The translations under genes and the position numbers were made by a program. From Sphaerochaeta pleomorpha str. Grapes (GTDB lineage: Bacteria > Spirochaetota > Spirochaetia > Sphaerochaetales > Sphaerochaetaceae): a stretch of 64,000 bases of DNA. The notes beneath the pieces were generated by a model. The model saw nothing but the letters and a program-made list of their open reading frames with translations, did not search any database and was not told where the DNA came from. Every line of letters begins with the position of its first letter. Positions within the stretch are counted from its first letter, which is position 1. Below are positions 1 through 8,797 of the stretch, one piece after another. The stretch is from the NCBI RefSeq assembly GCF_000236685.1, contig NC_016633.1, positions 1,922,001 to 1,986,000 on the forward strand, read 5' to 3'.

Positions 1-1
1 A

Positions 2-367
2 AACGAATATCCGGTTGTCCAGAATGAAAAGGTCCAGCATGCCCTACGCATCATGCATCGCCATTACTCCTCGCCGCTGACACTCGACACCTTGGCCTCA
101 GAATGCAAAGTGCATAAAGTATATCTGTGCAGGGTCTTTTCGAGGGATGTGGGAATGCCTTGCCACGAATACTTGCAGAAACTGCGTTTACGAAAATCCA
201 TTCCCCTGCTTTTTATCGGAAAAGAATCGAACAAAGAAATCGCCCTCCAGGTAGGGTTTACATCCTATGACCAATTCAGCAAAGCATTTCATCGGGAAAT
301 GGGAATGTCCCCCCATCGGTATAAAGAATTGCATAAAGAAGATAGGGGAAACCTATACAGGTACTGA
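2..367 (+). CDS. AraC-family transcriptional regulator, C-terminal part (cut by window start)
   Basis: The frame is open from base 2, so this is the 3' end of a longer gene. The visible 121 residues are a complete AraC-type DNA-binding domain with two helix-turn-helix units: LASECKVHKVYLCRVF in the first, and IALQVGFTSYDQFSKAFHREMGMSPHRYK in the second, which carries the family's GF..xxFxxxFKxxxGxSP signature. The sensory N-terminal part lies outside the window. It sits about 160 bases upstream of, and codirectional with, a sugar-binding protein and two sugar permeases, so control of that transporter is the obvious inference. The internal ATG at 53 is not a credible start because it falls inside the domain. 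Confidence 0.9.
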   Translation, partial: NEYPVVQNEKVQHALRIMHRHYSSPLTLDTLASECKVHKVYLCRVFSRDVGMPCHEYLQKLRLRKSIPLLFIGKESNKEIALQVGFTSYDQFSKAFHREMGMSPHRYKELHKEDRGNLYRY

Positions 368-524
368 GCCATGCTTGACTTCTGGTTTCTATATTCTATA
401 ATTAGTTATAGGAAAAAGAATTATGTTATTTTTTGCAGTAAAAGGTTAAGAAATCACGTGCATAACTTCCTCTTTTTCCTTGGGTTTGTTCATCTGGAAT
501 TGTTTTGTTACCAGAGGAGGTGTT

Positions 525-1841
525 ATGAAAAAGCTACATGTTTGGCTCTGTCTTTCGGTGATCCTATCGCTGTGCATGGTTCCTCTAACGGCCCAGGCCC
601 AAACGGAACAAGCCATGGCTGCCAAGCCAATGGTAGAGCAAGTTGTCCTCAACCAAAATGTGCCCAAAGGTGATTTGGAGATTTTTTCCTGGTGGGCAGG
701 GGATGAAGGACCAGCTTTGGAAGCGCTTATCAAGGTCTTCGAAAGGAAATACCCTAATATCAAGCTGACCAATGCCACGGTTACCGGAGGTTCAGGGGTA
801 AATGCAAAAGCGGTGCTGAAAACCAGGATGCTCGGAGGCGATCCTCCCGGAAGCTTCCAGGTACATGCAGGTCAGGAATTGATCGGGACCTGGGTTAGTG
901 CAAACAGGATTCTCGACCTCACCCCGCTCTTCGAGCAGGAAGGGTGGATGGAAGTATTCCCAAAAGACCTTTTGAAATTTTTGAGTACCGAAGATGGTAT
1001 CTGGTCTGTTCCTGTCAACATCCACCGGTCGAATGTCCTCTGGTTTATGCCAGGGAGGCTGAAAGCCTGGGGAATCGAGGCCCCGAAGACCTGGGATGAG
1101 TTTTTGAAGATTGCCCCGGCTATCAAAGCAAAGGGAGTCGTTCCACTTTCCCTCGCACAGACCTGGACTGCCAACCAGCTGTGGGAATGTGTTGCCCTGG
1201 GAGTCCTGGGCGCTGACGACTATGATGCCCTCTGGAGAGGTGAAATCTCCTGGGTCGACCCAAAAATCGTACACGTCTGGGAAGTTTTCGGTATGATCCT
1301 CCAATATACCAATACCGATGCAGCCTCCCTTTCCTGGCAACAGGCTACCGATATGGTGGTCAAAGGCCAGGCAGCCTTCAATCTGATGGGCGACTGGGCT
1401 GCAGGCTATATGTCTACCACCCTTAGTCTCAAACCAATGATTGACTATGGCTGGGTAGCTTCCCCGGGGACCAACGGAGTGTTCATGTTCCTGGCTGACA
1501 GTTTTGGCAGCCCGAAGGGGACAAAGAATCCCGATGCAACCCTTGCCTGGTTGAAAGTCTGTGGGTCAAAGGAAGGTTCTGACGCGTTCAACCCCTTGAA
1601 AGGATCGATATCGGCACGTAAGGACAGTGATTTGAATCTGTATAATACCTATTCAAAGTCTGCTGCAAAGGATTACCAAACGAATAGGATAGTCGGTTCT
1701 CTAGCCCATGGAGTCGTTGCCAATGAGGGCTTTATGAACGACTTTTCTACGGTCATGGAGATGTATCTGAATAGTAAGGATGCCAAACAGGCTGCCAACG
1801 CATGCCAAGCCATTGCAATTCAGAATAGAATGGGCAAGTAA
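525..1841 (+). CDS. Extracellular solute-binding protein, CUT1 sugar ABC transporter
   Basis: 438 residues. Start chosen at 525: AGAGGAGG lies five bases upstream and the following 20 residues form a signal peptide (MKKLHVWLCLSVILSLCMV, then an Ala-x-Ala-type site near TAQAQ). After it comes DLEIFSWWAGDEGPALEAL, the usual first strand of family 1 sugar-binding proteins, and later a typical lobe with FNLMGDWAAGYM. There is no lipobox, so a periplasmic protein is expected. It delivers a sugar or oligosaccharide to the permeases at 1903 and 3031. No ATPase gene is present, so a shared MsmK-type ATPase elsewhere is inferred. The substrate cannot be told from sequence. Confidence 0.93.
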   Translation: MKKLHVWLCLSVILSLCMVPLTAQAQTEQAMAAKPMVEQVVLNQNVPKGDLEIFSWWAGDEGPALEALIKVFERKYPNIKLTNATVTGGSGVNAKAVLKTRMLGGDPPGSFQVHAGQELIGTWVSANRILDLTPLFEQEGWMEVFPKDLLKFLSTEDGIWSVPVNIHRSNVLWFMPGRLKAWGIEAPKTWDEFLKIAPAIKAKGVVPLSLAQTWTANQLWECVALGVLGADDYDALWRGEISWVDPKIVHVWEVFGMILQYTNTDAASLSWQQATDMVVKGQAAFNLMGDWAAGYMSTTLSLKPMIDYGWVASPGTNGVFMFLADSFGSPKGTKNPDATLAWLKVCGSKEGSDAFNPLKGSISARKDSDLNLYNTYSKSAAKDYQTNRIVGSLAHGVVANEGFMNDFSTVMEMYLNSKDAKQAANACQAIAIQNRMGK

Positions 1842-1856
1842 GTAACTCCAGACCGG

Positions 1857-1885
1857 GGGAGAGGGCTCTTGCCCTCTCCCTTTTT
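1857..1885 (+). terminator. Intercistronic hairpin with U-tract after the binding-protein gene
   Basis: Perfect 10-bp inverted repeat (GGGAGAGGGC, loop TCTT, GCCCTCTCCC) followed by five T. It lies between the binding-protein gene and the first permease. Such hairpins usually act as partial terminators or 3' stabilisers that give more binding protein than permease. Confidence 0.85.
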
Positions 1886-1902
1886 AAAGCGATGGGATGT
1901 AT

Positions 1903-3027
1903 ATGAAAGAACAAAAGAAAAACACCTTTTTATCAGTTCTTTTGCTCCTGCCCTCCATAATCCTTGTCGGGGTTTTTGTCTATGGTTTCATCGGTAATAC
2001 TATCTACATCTCGCTCACCGACTGGGGACACGGGGCGGGCAGCCTTTCCTTCGACCCTGTCAAGAATTTCATCGGTTTGGAAAATTATCGCCAGCTCTTT
2101 TCGGGTTTCATCTATTCCAGGTTCCGCCAAGACCTGGTAAATACCGTTTTCTATTCTTTCTTTTTGATAATCGGGGCTTTGTTCTTTGGCTTCCTGTTCG
2201 CAGTCTTGCTCGACCGGAAGCTAAAAAGCGAAGGATTTTTCCGAACCATCTTCCTGTACCCGATGGCCTTGGCCTTCATTGTCTCGGGTACTATATGGCG
2301 ATGGTTGCTTGCCCCGAGCGGAGGGTTGAATATTCTGCCCACCTTCATTGGGTTGCCACCAGTAAAGTTCCTGTGGACCAGCAGCAAGATAAGTATCTTT
2401 CATTTCAATTGGCAGAATGTCTTGCTGTTGCTCTTTGTTTTCATCGGAATCCTGGCAGCGATAGTACTGGGAAGGGCTTTGACCGAAAGAGTCAGGAGCA
2501 AAAGGAAAATCTGGAAGGCAGCCCTTGTCTGTGCCTTTTCTTTTTTGTATGTGTTCATTCTCCATCCCCTCCTTCCCCCTATTCTTCCCTTTGCAGAAGA
2601 TCACGGGTACAACCTTGCCACGTTAGGGATTTCCATAGCCTCTGTGTGGCAATACAGCGGGTACACCATGGCTCTCTACCTTGCAGGGCTCAGGGGATTG
2701 CCTGAGACGATCAGGGAATCGGCACAACTCGACGGGGCAAGCGAATTCACCTATTACTGGAAAATCGCCATCCCCAATGTACGGCCTATCACCCTCAGTG
2801 CCGTCATTATCATTGCCCATATCTCGCTCAAGCTCTTTGATTTGATTTATGCGATGGCAGGATCAGACAATGCAAACACCGGGCACCCTTCCATCAACAT
2901 GTATCTTACGACCTTCCGGGCAAACAATTTCTCCGTTGGCGCTTCGATGGCAGTTGTCCTGTTTCTGCTTTCCGCTCTCTTTATCATACCCTATCTGGTG
3001 AGTTCCCACCGGGGAAGGAGAGTATAG
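1903..3027 (+). CDS. Sugar ABC transporter permease (CUT1, MalF-type)
   Basis: 374 residues, strongly hydrophobic, with an N-terminal membrane segment (LLLLPSIILVGVFVYGFI) and several more. Near the end is the EAA loop, ETIRESAQLDGASEFTYYWK, which contacts the ATPase. An unusual stretch of about 80 residues in the middle (around 165-235) adds a segment LLLLFVFIGILAAIVLG, a basic KRKIWK patch and another hydrophobic segment, making the protein longer than the usual 290-300. Two in-frame ATGs exist, at 1897 and 1903; the GATGGG element is correctly spaced only for 1903. It is the partner of the permease at 3031. Confidence 0.92.
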   Translation: MKEQKKNTFLSVLLLLPSIILVGVFVYGFIGNTIYISLTDWGHGAGSLSFDPVKNFIGLENYRQLFSGFIYSRFRQDLVNTVFYSFFLIIGALFFGFLFAVLLDRKLKSEGFFRTIFLYPMALAFIVSGTIWRWLLAPSGGLNILPTFIGLPPVKFLWTSSKISIFHFNWQNVLLLLFVFIGILAAIVLGRALTERVRSKRKIWKAALVCAFSFLYVFILHPLLPPILPFAEDHGYNLATLGISIASVWQYSGYTMALYLAGLRGLPETIRESAQLDGASEFTYYWKIAIPNVRPITLSAVIIIAHISLKLFDLIYAMAGSDNANTGHPSINMYLTTFRANNFSVGASMAVVLFLLSALFIIPYLVSSHRGRRV

Positions 3028-3030
3028 ATC

Positions 3031-3861
3031 ATGGGGAAAAAGAGATCAGTCAATCCAAAACGAGTATTTCTCTATGTGGTTCTTATCATCTTTGTGATTC
3101 TATTCTTGGTCCCAATGTATATGACAATCGTCACCTCATTGAAAAAGCCTGCCGAGATTAACCTGCTTACAGCCTGGAAATGGCCGGAGAAAGCTTTTTT
3201 CACCAGTTACCGGAATGCCTGGAAGCTATTGGGCCCAAACATGAGAAACAGCTTGGTCCTCACTATTACAGCAACGGTAATCTCGGCATTTTTAGGATCG
3301 TTGAATGGCTATATTTTCTCAAAGAACAGGTTCCGTTCCAGTGAACTTATCTTCACCCTGTTATTGTTCGGTATGTTTATCCCGTATCAGATAATCCTCA
3401 TTCCATTGTTTCAGGTATTGCGCAACCTTGGCCTCTATGGTTCGCTCTCGGGCCTCATCCTTGCCCATATCATCTATGGTATCCCCATTGTCACACTCTT
3501 GTTCCGCAATTTCTATGACCAGATCCCCTCTGACATACTTGAGTCTGCAAGACTCGACGGGGCAGGTTTCTTTGGCATATTTGGGCGTATTATGCTTCCG
3601 CTCTCCATGCCTGGGTTCGTAACAGTCGGCATCTGGCAGATTACCCAGATCTGGAATGAATTCCTCTGGGGAATCACCTTGACCAGGCAAGAATCGAACC
3701 CGATTACTGTCGGGCTTTCAAAACTTGCAGGGGGACAAGCGGTCAGTTGGAACCTGCCGATGGCAGGTGCTTTGATAACCGCTCTCCCCATCCTCGTCAT
3801 GTATGTCTTGCTGGGTAAATATTTCATCAAGGGACTGTTGTCCGGTTCGGTGAAAGGATGA
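3031..3861 (+). CDS. Sugar ABC transporter permease (CUT1, MalG-type)
   Basis: 276 residues, the normal length for this family. It has six expected membrane segments, beginning with VFLYVVLIIFVILFLVPMYM, and the conserved EAA loop DILESARLDGAGFFGIFGRI. The C-terminus KYFIKGLLSGSVKG is typical of MalG-like permeases. It starts three bases after the preceding permease stop, so the two are co-translated. It forms the second half of the membrane channel fed by the binding protein at 525. The gene ends only two bases from the convergent MarR gene at 3864, with no terminator between them. Confidence 0.93.
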   Translation: MGKKRSVNPKRVFLYVVLIIFVILFLVPMYMTIVTSLKKPAEINLLTAWKWPEKAFFTSYRNAWKLLGPNMRNSLVLTITATVISAFLGSLNGYIFSKNRFRSSELIFTLLLFGMFIPYQIILIPLFQVLRNLGLYGSLSGLILAHIIYGIPIVTLLFRNFYDQIPSDILESARLDGAGFFGIFGRIMLPLSMPGFVTVGIWQITQIWNEFLWGITLTRQESNPITVGLSKLAGGQAVSWNLPMAGALITALPILVMYVLLGKYFIKGLLSGSVKG

Positions 3862-3863
3862 CT

Positions 3864-4310
3864 TTACTGCAGGGGAAAAAAGGTTTGCAGAGAATCGTTG
3901 AGAAAGCCTACTGCCTGGAAAAACTTCTCTTTTTCCTCTTCTGCAAGGGTATCGAGTAAGCTTTGGATATACACCAAATGGCTCTTTTTAAAGTCAGATG
4001 CAAGGGTTTCGCCTTTTTCTGTCAAGCTCAAACGGAACACCCGTTTGTCCTGTGGGTCCTGTTCCTTTTCAATATAGCCAAACTGTAATAGCTTGTTGGA
4101 AACAGGCGTGAAGGAACCTTTTTCAAGGTTCAAATGCCTGCTCAGCTCTGCCATTGAGGAAGACTTACAAAAGTGCAAGTGCAATAAGGTCAACATATGC
4201 GTCTGGTTAAGCCCATCGGGCATCGTATACTTGTAAAGGTGTTGTTTGAAAAACAACCGCTCAAGTTTCATTTTAACGTCGATTATACTCTTCAAACGCA
4301 GGTCTTCCAT
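3864..4310 (-). CDS. MarR-family transcriptional regulator
   Basis: 148 residues with a winged helix: MAELSRHLNLEKGSFTPVSNKL (recognition helix region), then IEKEQDPQDKRVFRLSLTEKGE, the MarR wing with its D-x-R signature. The start at 4310 is set by a well-placed AGGGAGG, which lies inside the last codons of the upstream exporter gene. A longer reading to 4349 would lack this site. It is the second gene of an exporter-regulator pair, and such regulators commonly repress the linked efflux pump and release on binding a small molecule. The ligand is unknown. Confidence 0.88.
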   Translation of the reverse strand: MEDLRLKSIIDVKMKLERLFFKQHLYKYTMPDGLNQTHMLTLLHLHFCKSSSMAELSRHLNLEKGSFTPVSNKLLQFGYIEKEQDPQDKRVFRLSLTEKGETLASDFKKSHLVYIQSLLDTLAEEEKEKFFQAVGFLNDSLQTFFPLQ

Positions 4311-4311
4311 A

Positions 4312-5661
4312 CTAACAGACCTCCCTTGCAGCATCCTTCTTGCGGGCAAGAATCAAGACCACAAAGGTTACCAGTATGGCAAAGCCATCGGCAATAGGAG
4401 TGGCAGCCCAGACTCCGTCCAATCCCCACATCGAAGGAAGGATGAAAAGAAGGGGGAGCAAGAACAAAAACTGCCTGAGCATTCCCAATATCATCGAAAC
4501 CGTACCTTTTCCAACTGCCTGGAAATAAGCTACACCGATTAAGTTAATACTCAACAGAGGGAGCATCAAAAGGAAAATCCTGAGCCCGTTTTTCGTGACA
4601 GCGACGGTAGACGATCCGCTTTCAAGGAACATGCTGATAAAGGTAGTGGGAAAGAGCTGCATGAGTAAAAACACGATGGTGGAAAAAGCGATACCGATAA
4701 AAATCCCCAGGCGCAACGTTTTACTGACCCTATCCTTCTGTTTTGCCCCATGGTTATACCCAATGATAGGCATAATGCCTTGGGTGATACCGATGATTGG
4801 CATAATAAAGAAGGTATAGAGACTGTTTATCACCCCCATCGCGGTAACTGCGGCAACCCCGCCATAATAGGAAAGCCCCCTGTTGATAAACAACATGGCA
4901 ATGCTGGTTCCAACCGTTGAGAGAAAGGTTGCAAAACCGATGGTAACAATCTGGACAAGGATCACCCTCTTCAGGGCAAAATCCTTGATACTAAGATGCA
5001 GATGGCTTTTTCCCCTGAGATAGAAACTCACAAGAATAGCAAGTCCAACCAGCTGTCCCGCAACAGTAGCGATGGCCGCCCCTGCGACGCCCCAGCCAAA
5101 TATACGTATGAAAACGAAATCGAGAACGATGTTGGTCAAGGCAGAGCTGATCATGGCCACCATGGACAAGAGGGGCCTCCCCTCTGTCCTGACTGAGCTA
5201 TTCAGAATGAACGAGAGCATCTGGAAAATAAAACCTGCTATGATAATTCTCAGATAGGTCGTTGCATAGTTCATGACCTCGGCTGTTGCTCCAAAAAGAT
5301 TCAGGATCGACTGGAGGTTTGTAAATATCGTTACAAGGATTACTGCGGTTACCAAAAGACCGAACCCAAGGGTGTTTCCAAAGACCTGACTTGCTGCTTT
5401 CTCGTCCTTTTGACCAAGTTTGATAGAAAGCAGGGAAGCCCCACCTATTCCTATGAGATTTGCGAAGGCAAAGATGATCATCATGACAGGGAATGCGATG
5501 GTAAGGCCTGCCAGGGCTTCTTCGCCTGCAAACTGACCTATAAATACCCGGTCAACCACGTTGTAGATTGCATTTACCACCATGGCAATGACTGCCGGTA
5601 TCGAATATTGTGCCAAGAGTTTGCCTATGGGTTTTGTACCCAGTTCTGCTGTTTTATCCAT
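4312..5661 (-). CDS. MATE-family multidrug/toxin efflux protein
   Basis: About 449 residues from the ATG at 5661, matching the usual MATE length. It shows twelve hydrophobic segments and the duplicated MATE fold, with PIGKLLAQYSIPAVIAMVVN at the N-terminus and VVDRVFIGQFAGEEALAGL in the first repeat. It should export cationic or toxic compounds using a sodium or proton gradient. The frame extends to an ATG at 5781, but that adds a polar 40-residue tail and has no ribosome site; 5661 has only a distant AAGGA, so the start is not firm. The stop is one base from the MarR start, so both are one transcript. Confidence 0.9.
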   Translation of the reverse strand: MDKTAELGTKPIGKLLAQYSIPAVIAMVVNAIYNVVDRVFIGQFAGEEALAGLTIAFPVMMIIFAFANLIGIGGASLLSIKLGQKDEKAASQVFGNTLGFGLLVTAVILVTIFTNLQSILNLFGATAEVMNYATTYLRIIIAGFIFQMLSFILNSSVRTEGRPLLSMVAMISSALTNIVLDFVFIRIFGWGVAGAAIATVAGQLVGLAILVSFYLRGKSHLHLSIKDFALKRVILVQIVTIGFATFLSTVGTSIAMLFINRGLSYYGGVAAVTAMGVINSLYTFFIMPIIGITQGIMPIIGYNHGAKQKDRVSKTLRLGIFIGIAFSTIVFLLMQLFPTTFISMFLESGSSTVAVTKNGLRIFLLMLPLLSINLIGVAYFQAVGKGTVSMILGMLRQFLFLLPLLFILPSMWGLDGVWAATPIADGFAILVTFVVLILARKKDAAREVC

Positions 5662-5977
5662 ACTTTGTATGTGTCCTTGTAGAGAAGTGCCTGGTATCGC
5701 CGGAAGGCTGACCAAATGCTTTATTCTTTCTCTTTTGTTTGGTTTGTTTTCTAACTGTTGAAGAACATACTGACTTTCCATTCTTTTGTAAAGTAGTTTG
5801 CTTTCTAACTATCTACATTCTGTACTCCTTCTTTCTTATACCGTGCATCATCTCATAGGATGACTAACAACCCCAATACAGGAAAAGGAGCGTGAAGGAA
5901 TACTAGCAAGGGTTGCTTCAGGATATTGAACTATACTGCCAAGTATATATTCTTGGGTGTATCATAGGATTCCTTTT
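5662..5977 (-). other. Intergenic region upstream of the MATE gene
   Basis: 316 bases without a convincing gene. Near the MATE end, TAGTT-(8)-AACTA (arms at about 5796 and 5809) could be a weak MarR site. An AAGGAG followed by ATG-TAG at 5818-5813 (minus strand) forms a start-stop pair with no product. Nothing else stands out. Confidence 0.4.
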
Positions 5978-6937
5978 CTATAGGTTCTTTTTGTTTTCAA
6001 AAGAGGAGAGATTTTCTCGTAGCCTGTCAATTGAGGGTGTCTGCATATGGCTTTGCATAATCAAGGTATCGAACTCGGCTTGCAGGCAAGACATCTCTGC
6101 TGTTGCCACGATGCAATGCTTTGCCATAGTTGTCTCGGCAAGCTTGGTTTTCAAAACAACCCTAAATACCCTGGCTGTTATCCCTACCGGTAATTTCATA
6201 TACCATAGTTTCGAGGGTCTAGTTTTTATCCCCAGCGCATGCAGTACAGCAAAACCTTCCTTGATACCATGCAACATGAGGCATACGCTTTCATAAGACT
6301 TGGCAAGGCGATAATTATCACAATCGAATTGGTATAATGCATTTGCGATACTCGTCACCATCGCAACATGGGTTTTTTGCCAACTATCCATATCATCGCA
6401 AAAAACGGAGGGAATGCCCGCAAGATTGAAAGCGGTAATCAATTGACGCACACGCTCCGTCTTCCTGCCATTATATTCCCCAAATGTCGTAGTCTGAAAT
6501 GCTCGCAGTATCCCTTTTCCAATGAAATAAACGACATTACTCCCAATGCGCTCACCACCTGCGGAAGGAAAAGCAATCATCAGTCTCTCGCTGCCTATGG
6601 CTTTTGCCCATTTCTCGTACCCTCCGGCAGTATTGACGACGAATACAATATTCTTTGAACAATTTCGCGCAAGAATGGGTAATATACTGTCCACTTGCGT
6701 CCGTTGCATCACTACAAGGATGTAGTCGAACGAATCATCTGGTGCTAGCTGTTCAATTATATTAACGGGAATGATCTCATCCGAGTGTGCACCAGGCTTG
6801 GAAAGCACCACACCATTGTGCCGAAGCTCCTCAAGCCGCCTACCTCGTGCCAGTACCGTCACATCCTTTCCCGATGCAGCAAGCCTACCTGCAAAAATGC
6901 TACCGATAACCCCTGCTCCGTAAATCAAAACGCGCAT
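5978..6937 (-). CDS. Ketopantoate reductase (ApbA/PanE)-family oxidoreductase
   Basis: 319 residues. The N-terminus MRVLIYGAGVIGS is a Rossmann G-x-G-x-x-G nucleotide site, and the layout (NAD(P) domain, then helical C-terminal domain) is that of ApbA/PanE proteins. The second catalytic lysine region is recognisable (SWQKTHVAMVTSIANAL), but the first lysine, usually in a V-x-x-K segment near residue 70, is replaced by VVMQRTQ. A true 2-dehydropantoate reductase role is therefore doubtful. The ATG at 6937 is preceded by GGCAGGAGGT. It begins two bases after the stop of the ATC-hydrolase-like gene, so the two are co-transcribed. Confidence 0.8.
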   Translation of the reverse strand: MRVLIYGAGVIGSIFAGRLAASGKDVTVLARGRRLEELRHNGVVLSKPGAHSDEIIPVNIIEQLAPDDSFDYILVVMQRTQVDSILPILARNCSKNIVFVVNTAGGYEKWAKAIGSERLMIAFPSAGGERIGSNVVYFIGKGILRAFQTTTFGEYNGRKTERVRQLITAFNLAGIPSVFCDDMDSWQKTHVAMVTSIANALYQFDCDNYRLAKSYESVCLMLHGIKEGFAVLHALGIKTRPSKLWYMKLPVGITARVFRVVLKTKLAETTMAKHCIVATAEMSCLQAEFDTLIMQSHMQTPSIDRLRENLSSFENKKNL

Positions 6938-6939
6938 GT

Positions 6940-7596
6940 TCACCTCCTGCCTTCAAAACCTTTTTCAGGAGACCATGCACAGAGCCCTTCTCTATGATAC
7001 CGGCAGTTACAACAATCATCTCCGTCTCCCAGGGTTTTTGTACGCTCAAATCCATTACCCATCAGATACGAAACCATATAATCCATGCGGCATATACCAG
7101 GCAATAAACCATCCGCATCAAAATCATGGGCAAGCTTTTTAAGTCCACATTCTGTAATATCTATTTCAAAGGTGTTATCACTGACCTCGCGATAGGCAAT
7201 CTGCCAGTCATAAGGGTGCAATTCCTTTTTCAGTTGACGTTCAGCATGCATGGCTGCCTTTTTTTTGAAGCCGTTGATATAGGATTTACCTGCCAGATGC
7301 AACAGACCCCTGGGTATGATCGTTATCATTCTTTCGTTCATCAGCCAAATATTTTCCCATATTTCCTGCTGTTCTAGCTTCAATTCCATAAAAGCCTTAT
7401 ACCATGCTATATACGCCGGGCCAAATTGATAATTGAAAGAGAAAATACTTTTGCCTATGTCAGGTACCTGAGGCAGAATCTCATACAGTTTTTCTTTGGA
7501 GATTGTTTTGAAATCATTGAAGAATCCTTTACCATATTTTCTCGTCAATAGGTTGCGGCTTCGAAGCATTGTCACTACGTAAATTGTTTTTTCCAC
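6940..7596 (-). CDS. L-2-amino-thiazoline-4-carboxylic acid hydrolase-family protein
   Basis: 218 residues. The C-terminal half matches my memory of the ATC hydrolase family: FEIDITECGLKKLAHDFDADGLLPGICRMDYMVSYLMGNG, then GDGDDCCNCRYHR, where the family has a conserved G-D-x-x-C-(D/N)-F/C-R motif. Family members hydrolyse a cyclic thiazoline on the route to cysteine, or act on unknown substrates. Start at 7596 is a GTG with GAGGT seven bases upstream; the next ATG, at 7569, has none. There is no signal peptide. It is the first gene of a two-gene operon with the ApbA-like reductase. The family call is from memory and moderately sure; the substrate is unknown. Confidence 0.7.
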   Translation of the reverse strand: MEKTIYVVTMLRSRNLLTRKYGKGFFNDFKTISKEKLYEILPQVPDIGKSIFSFNYQFGPAYIAWYKAFMELKLEQQEIWENIWLMNERMITIIPRGLLHLAGKSYINGFKKKAAMHAERQLKKELHPYDWQIAYREVSDNTFEIDITECGLKKLAHDFDADGLLPGICRMDYMVSYLMGNGFERTKTLGDGDDCCNCRYHREGLCAWSPEKGFEGRR

Positions 7597-8522
7597 GGAG
7601 CTTACCTCATTCCAGTCAGATTGGTCGAGACAGAAAGTAATCTACTACACTCAGCATAGGGTTTGACAGGTTTTTGTATTTGCGCTTGCAGCGATCTCTC
7701 TTCCTTTGTCCTCTCTGCCAAGATTACATACCATATTCAAGATTCACTTGCGGTAATTATTTTCCATCCAATGGACGGAGCAAATTACGAGTATCGGTAT
7801 ACTCGTTCTCGCAAAACGTTCGTAAATCCTTTGGAAAACATTTTTGGTAGTCGCCGTTAACATCTGCCATTGGTTGCCTGCTTTCAGTCAGAAAGGAATC
7901 CTCCATTTCTCACCGTTGGGGGTTGTTTCCATTTCTCTTATGACACTGCAATTTCAAAAGTAAATGTTCCGGTAATATATAAAAAATCACCCATGGAACA
8001 GCTACTGTCCCACAGATGTATAAAGCTCCATCTGTTGCTACAAATACTGTAGCCCGGCATTATACCCAAAGATAATGCCTGTTCAGTTTGTACTGTTGAG
8101 CGTGCATTCTTTTAAGAATGATCTGCAGTGCAAAGATACTACTATCAAGTATCTTTGAAAGCCCCGTTTTGTCAACAAATATTTCCGCAGAGAGTCTGAA
8201 AAGTTTAAAACTGCAATACTACCGTACTGGGGGGGGGAGAGCCCCCACAAGAAGGCTGAACCGATAGGAAGGAAAGATCATTTGCTTGGAGAAGTTCCTT
8301 TTCCTTAGATAGAAGATAATGAAGACCATGCCCAAACCGATACCTATGAGAGGTCAATCCAATTTCTTCCCATTGAAAATATATCGCTTGCCATGCATTT
8401 TGAAGTACTGGTTGCAGGAGATACACTCTGGTGCTTAATTATCCCTCCCGCTTTCCCACTGGCAATCGATTCTGGTTCAGCAATCAAAGGTCTTCCCAAG
8501 GCAAACTATTCGATATCAACCG
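7597..8522. other. Gene-poor, probably decayed stretch
   Basis: No ORF here has both a ribosome site and a recognisable domain; the short ones run in conflicting frames and look random. A run of nine G occurs around 8228-8236. Codon-like stretches on the minus strand (8205-8426, and a stop-rich stretch near 7900-8050) may be remnants of genes but I could not assign them. The region is followed by a clear regulator pseudogene, consistent with decay of a whole module. Confidence 0.5.
8131..8157. repeat. Perfect 10-bp inverted repeat
   Basis: CAAAGATACT, seven-base spacer ACTATCA, AGTATCTTTG. No T-tract follows on either strand, so it is not a normal terminator. It could be an operator or the end of a lost element. 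Confidence 0.6.
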
Positions 8523-8744
8523 TATCGAGTTGGAGGAAAAAGGGAAATACCTATCTTGTTTTGGCTATAGAAAACTTAAGTCATGCGTTACTGGCAACTG
8601 AAAGAACTGGAAAGAGACAATTTCGTTGTGCGCAAAGAATATTTCCAGGTTTCCCCCAAGGTTGAATATCGCTTGCCGAAAAAGGATTTTCGCTTATGGC
8701 TATCATACATTTGCCCTGTTAATGGGGGCAGATACATTAGCTGA
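8523..8744 (+). pseudogene. Degraded HxlR-type winged-helix regulator
   Basis: In frame from 8532 the sequence reads GGKREIPILFWL, the HxlR motif usually seen as GGKWKxxILWxL, and then hits TAG at 8568 and TAA at 8577. The shifted frame between them reads FGYRKLKSCV, matching the F-x-E/R-L-K-R segment. From 8583 the first frame resumes as QLKELERDNFVVRKEYFQVS and PKVEYRL, the family's QL-x-x-LE-x-DG-x-x-x-R and P-x-VEY-x-L motifs. The order of motifs is right, but the frame is broken by stops and the piece between helices is short, so this is a dead gene. The N-terminal C-P motif is not visible. Confidence 0.72.
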
Positions 8745-8797
8745 CCTCTGAAGGAGAAATTGAGAAGGAACCTTTTCAAGGCAACCGCTAGGTTCGA

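Noticed and set aside
5813-5825. AAGGAG followed by ATG-TAG upstream of the MATE gene
   Set aside because: A start-stop pair encodes nothing, and the spacing can arise by chance; no sign of a leader peptide was seen.
8393-8665. Plus-strand ORF across the HxlR remnant
   Set aside because: It reads the remnant in the wrong frame (SSWRKKGNTYLV in place of GGKREIPILFWL) and has no ribosome site.
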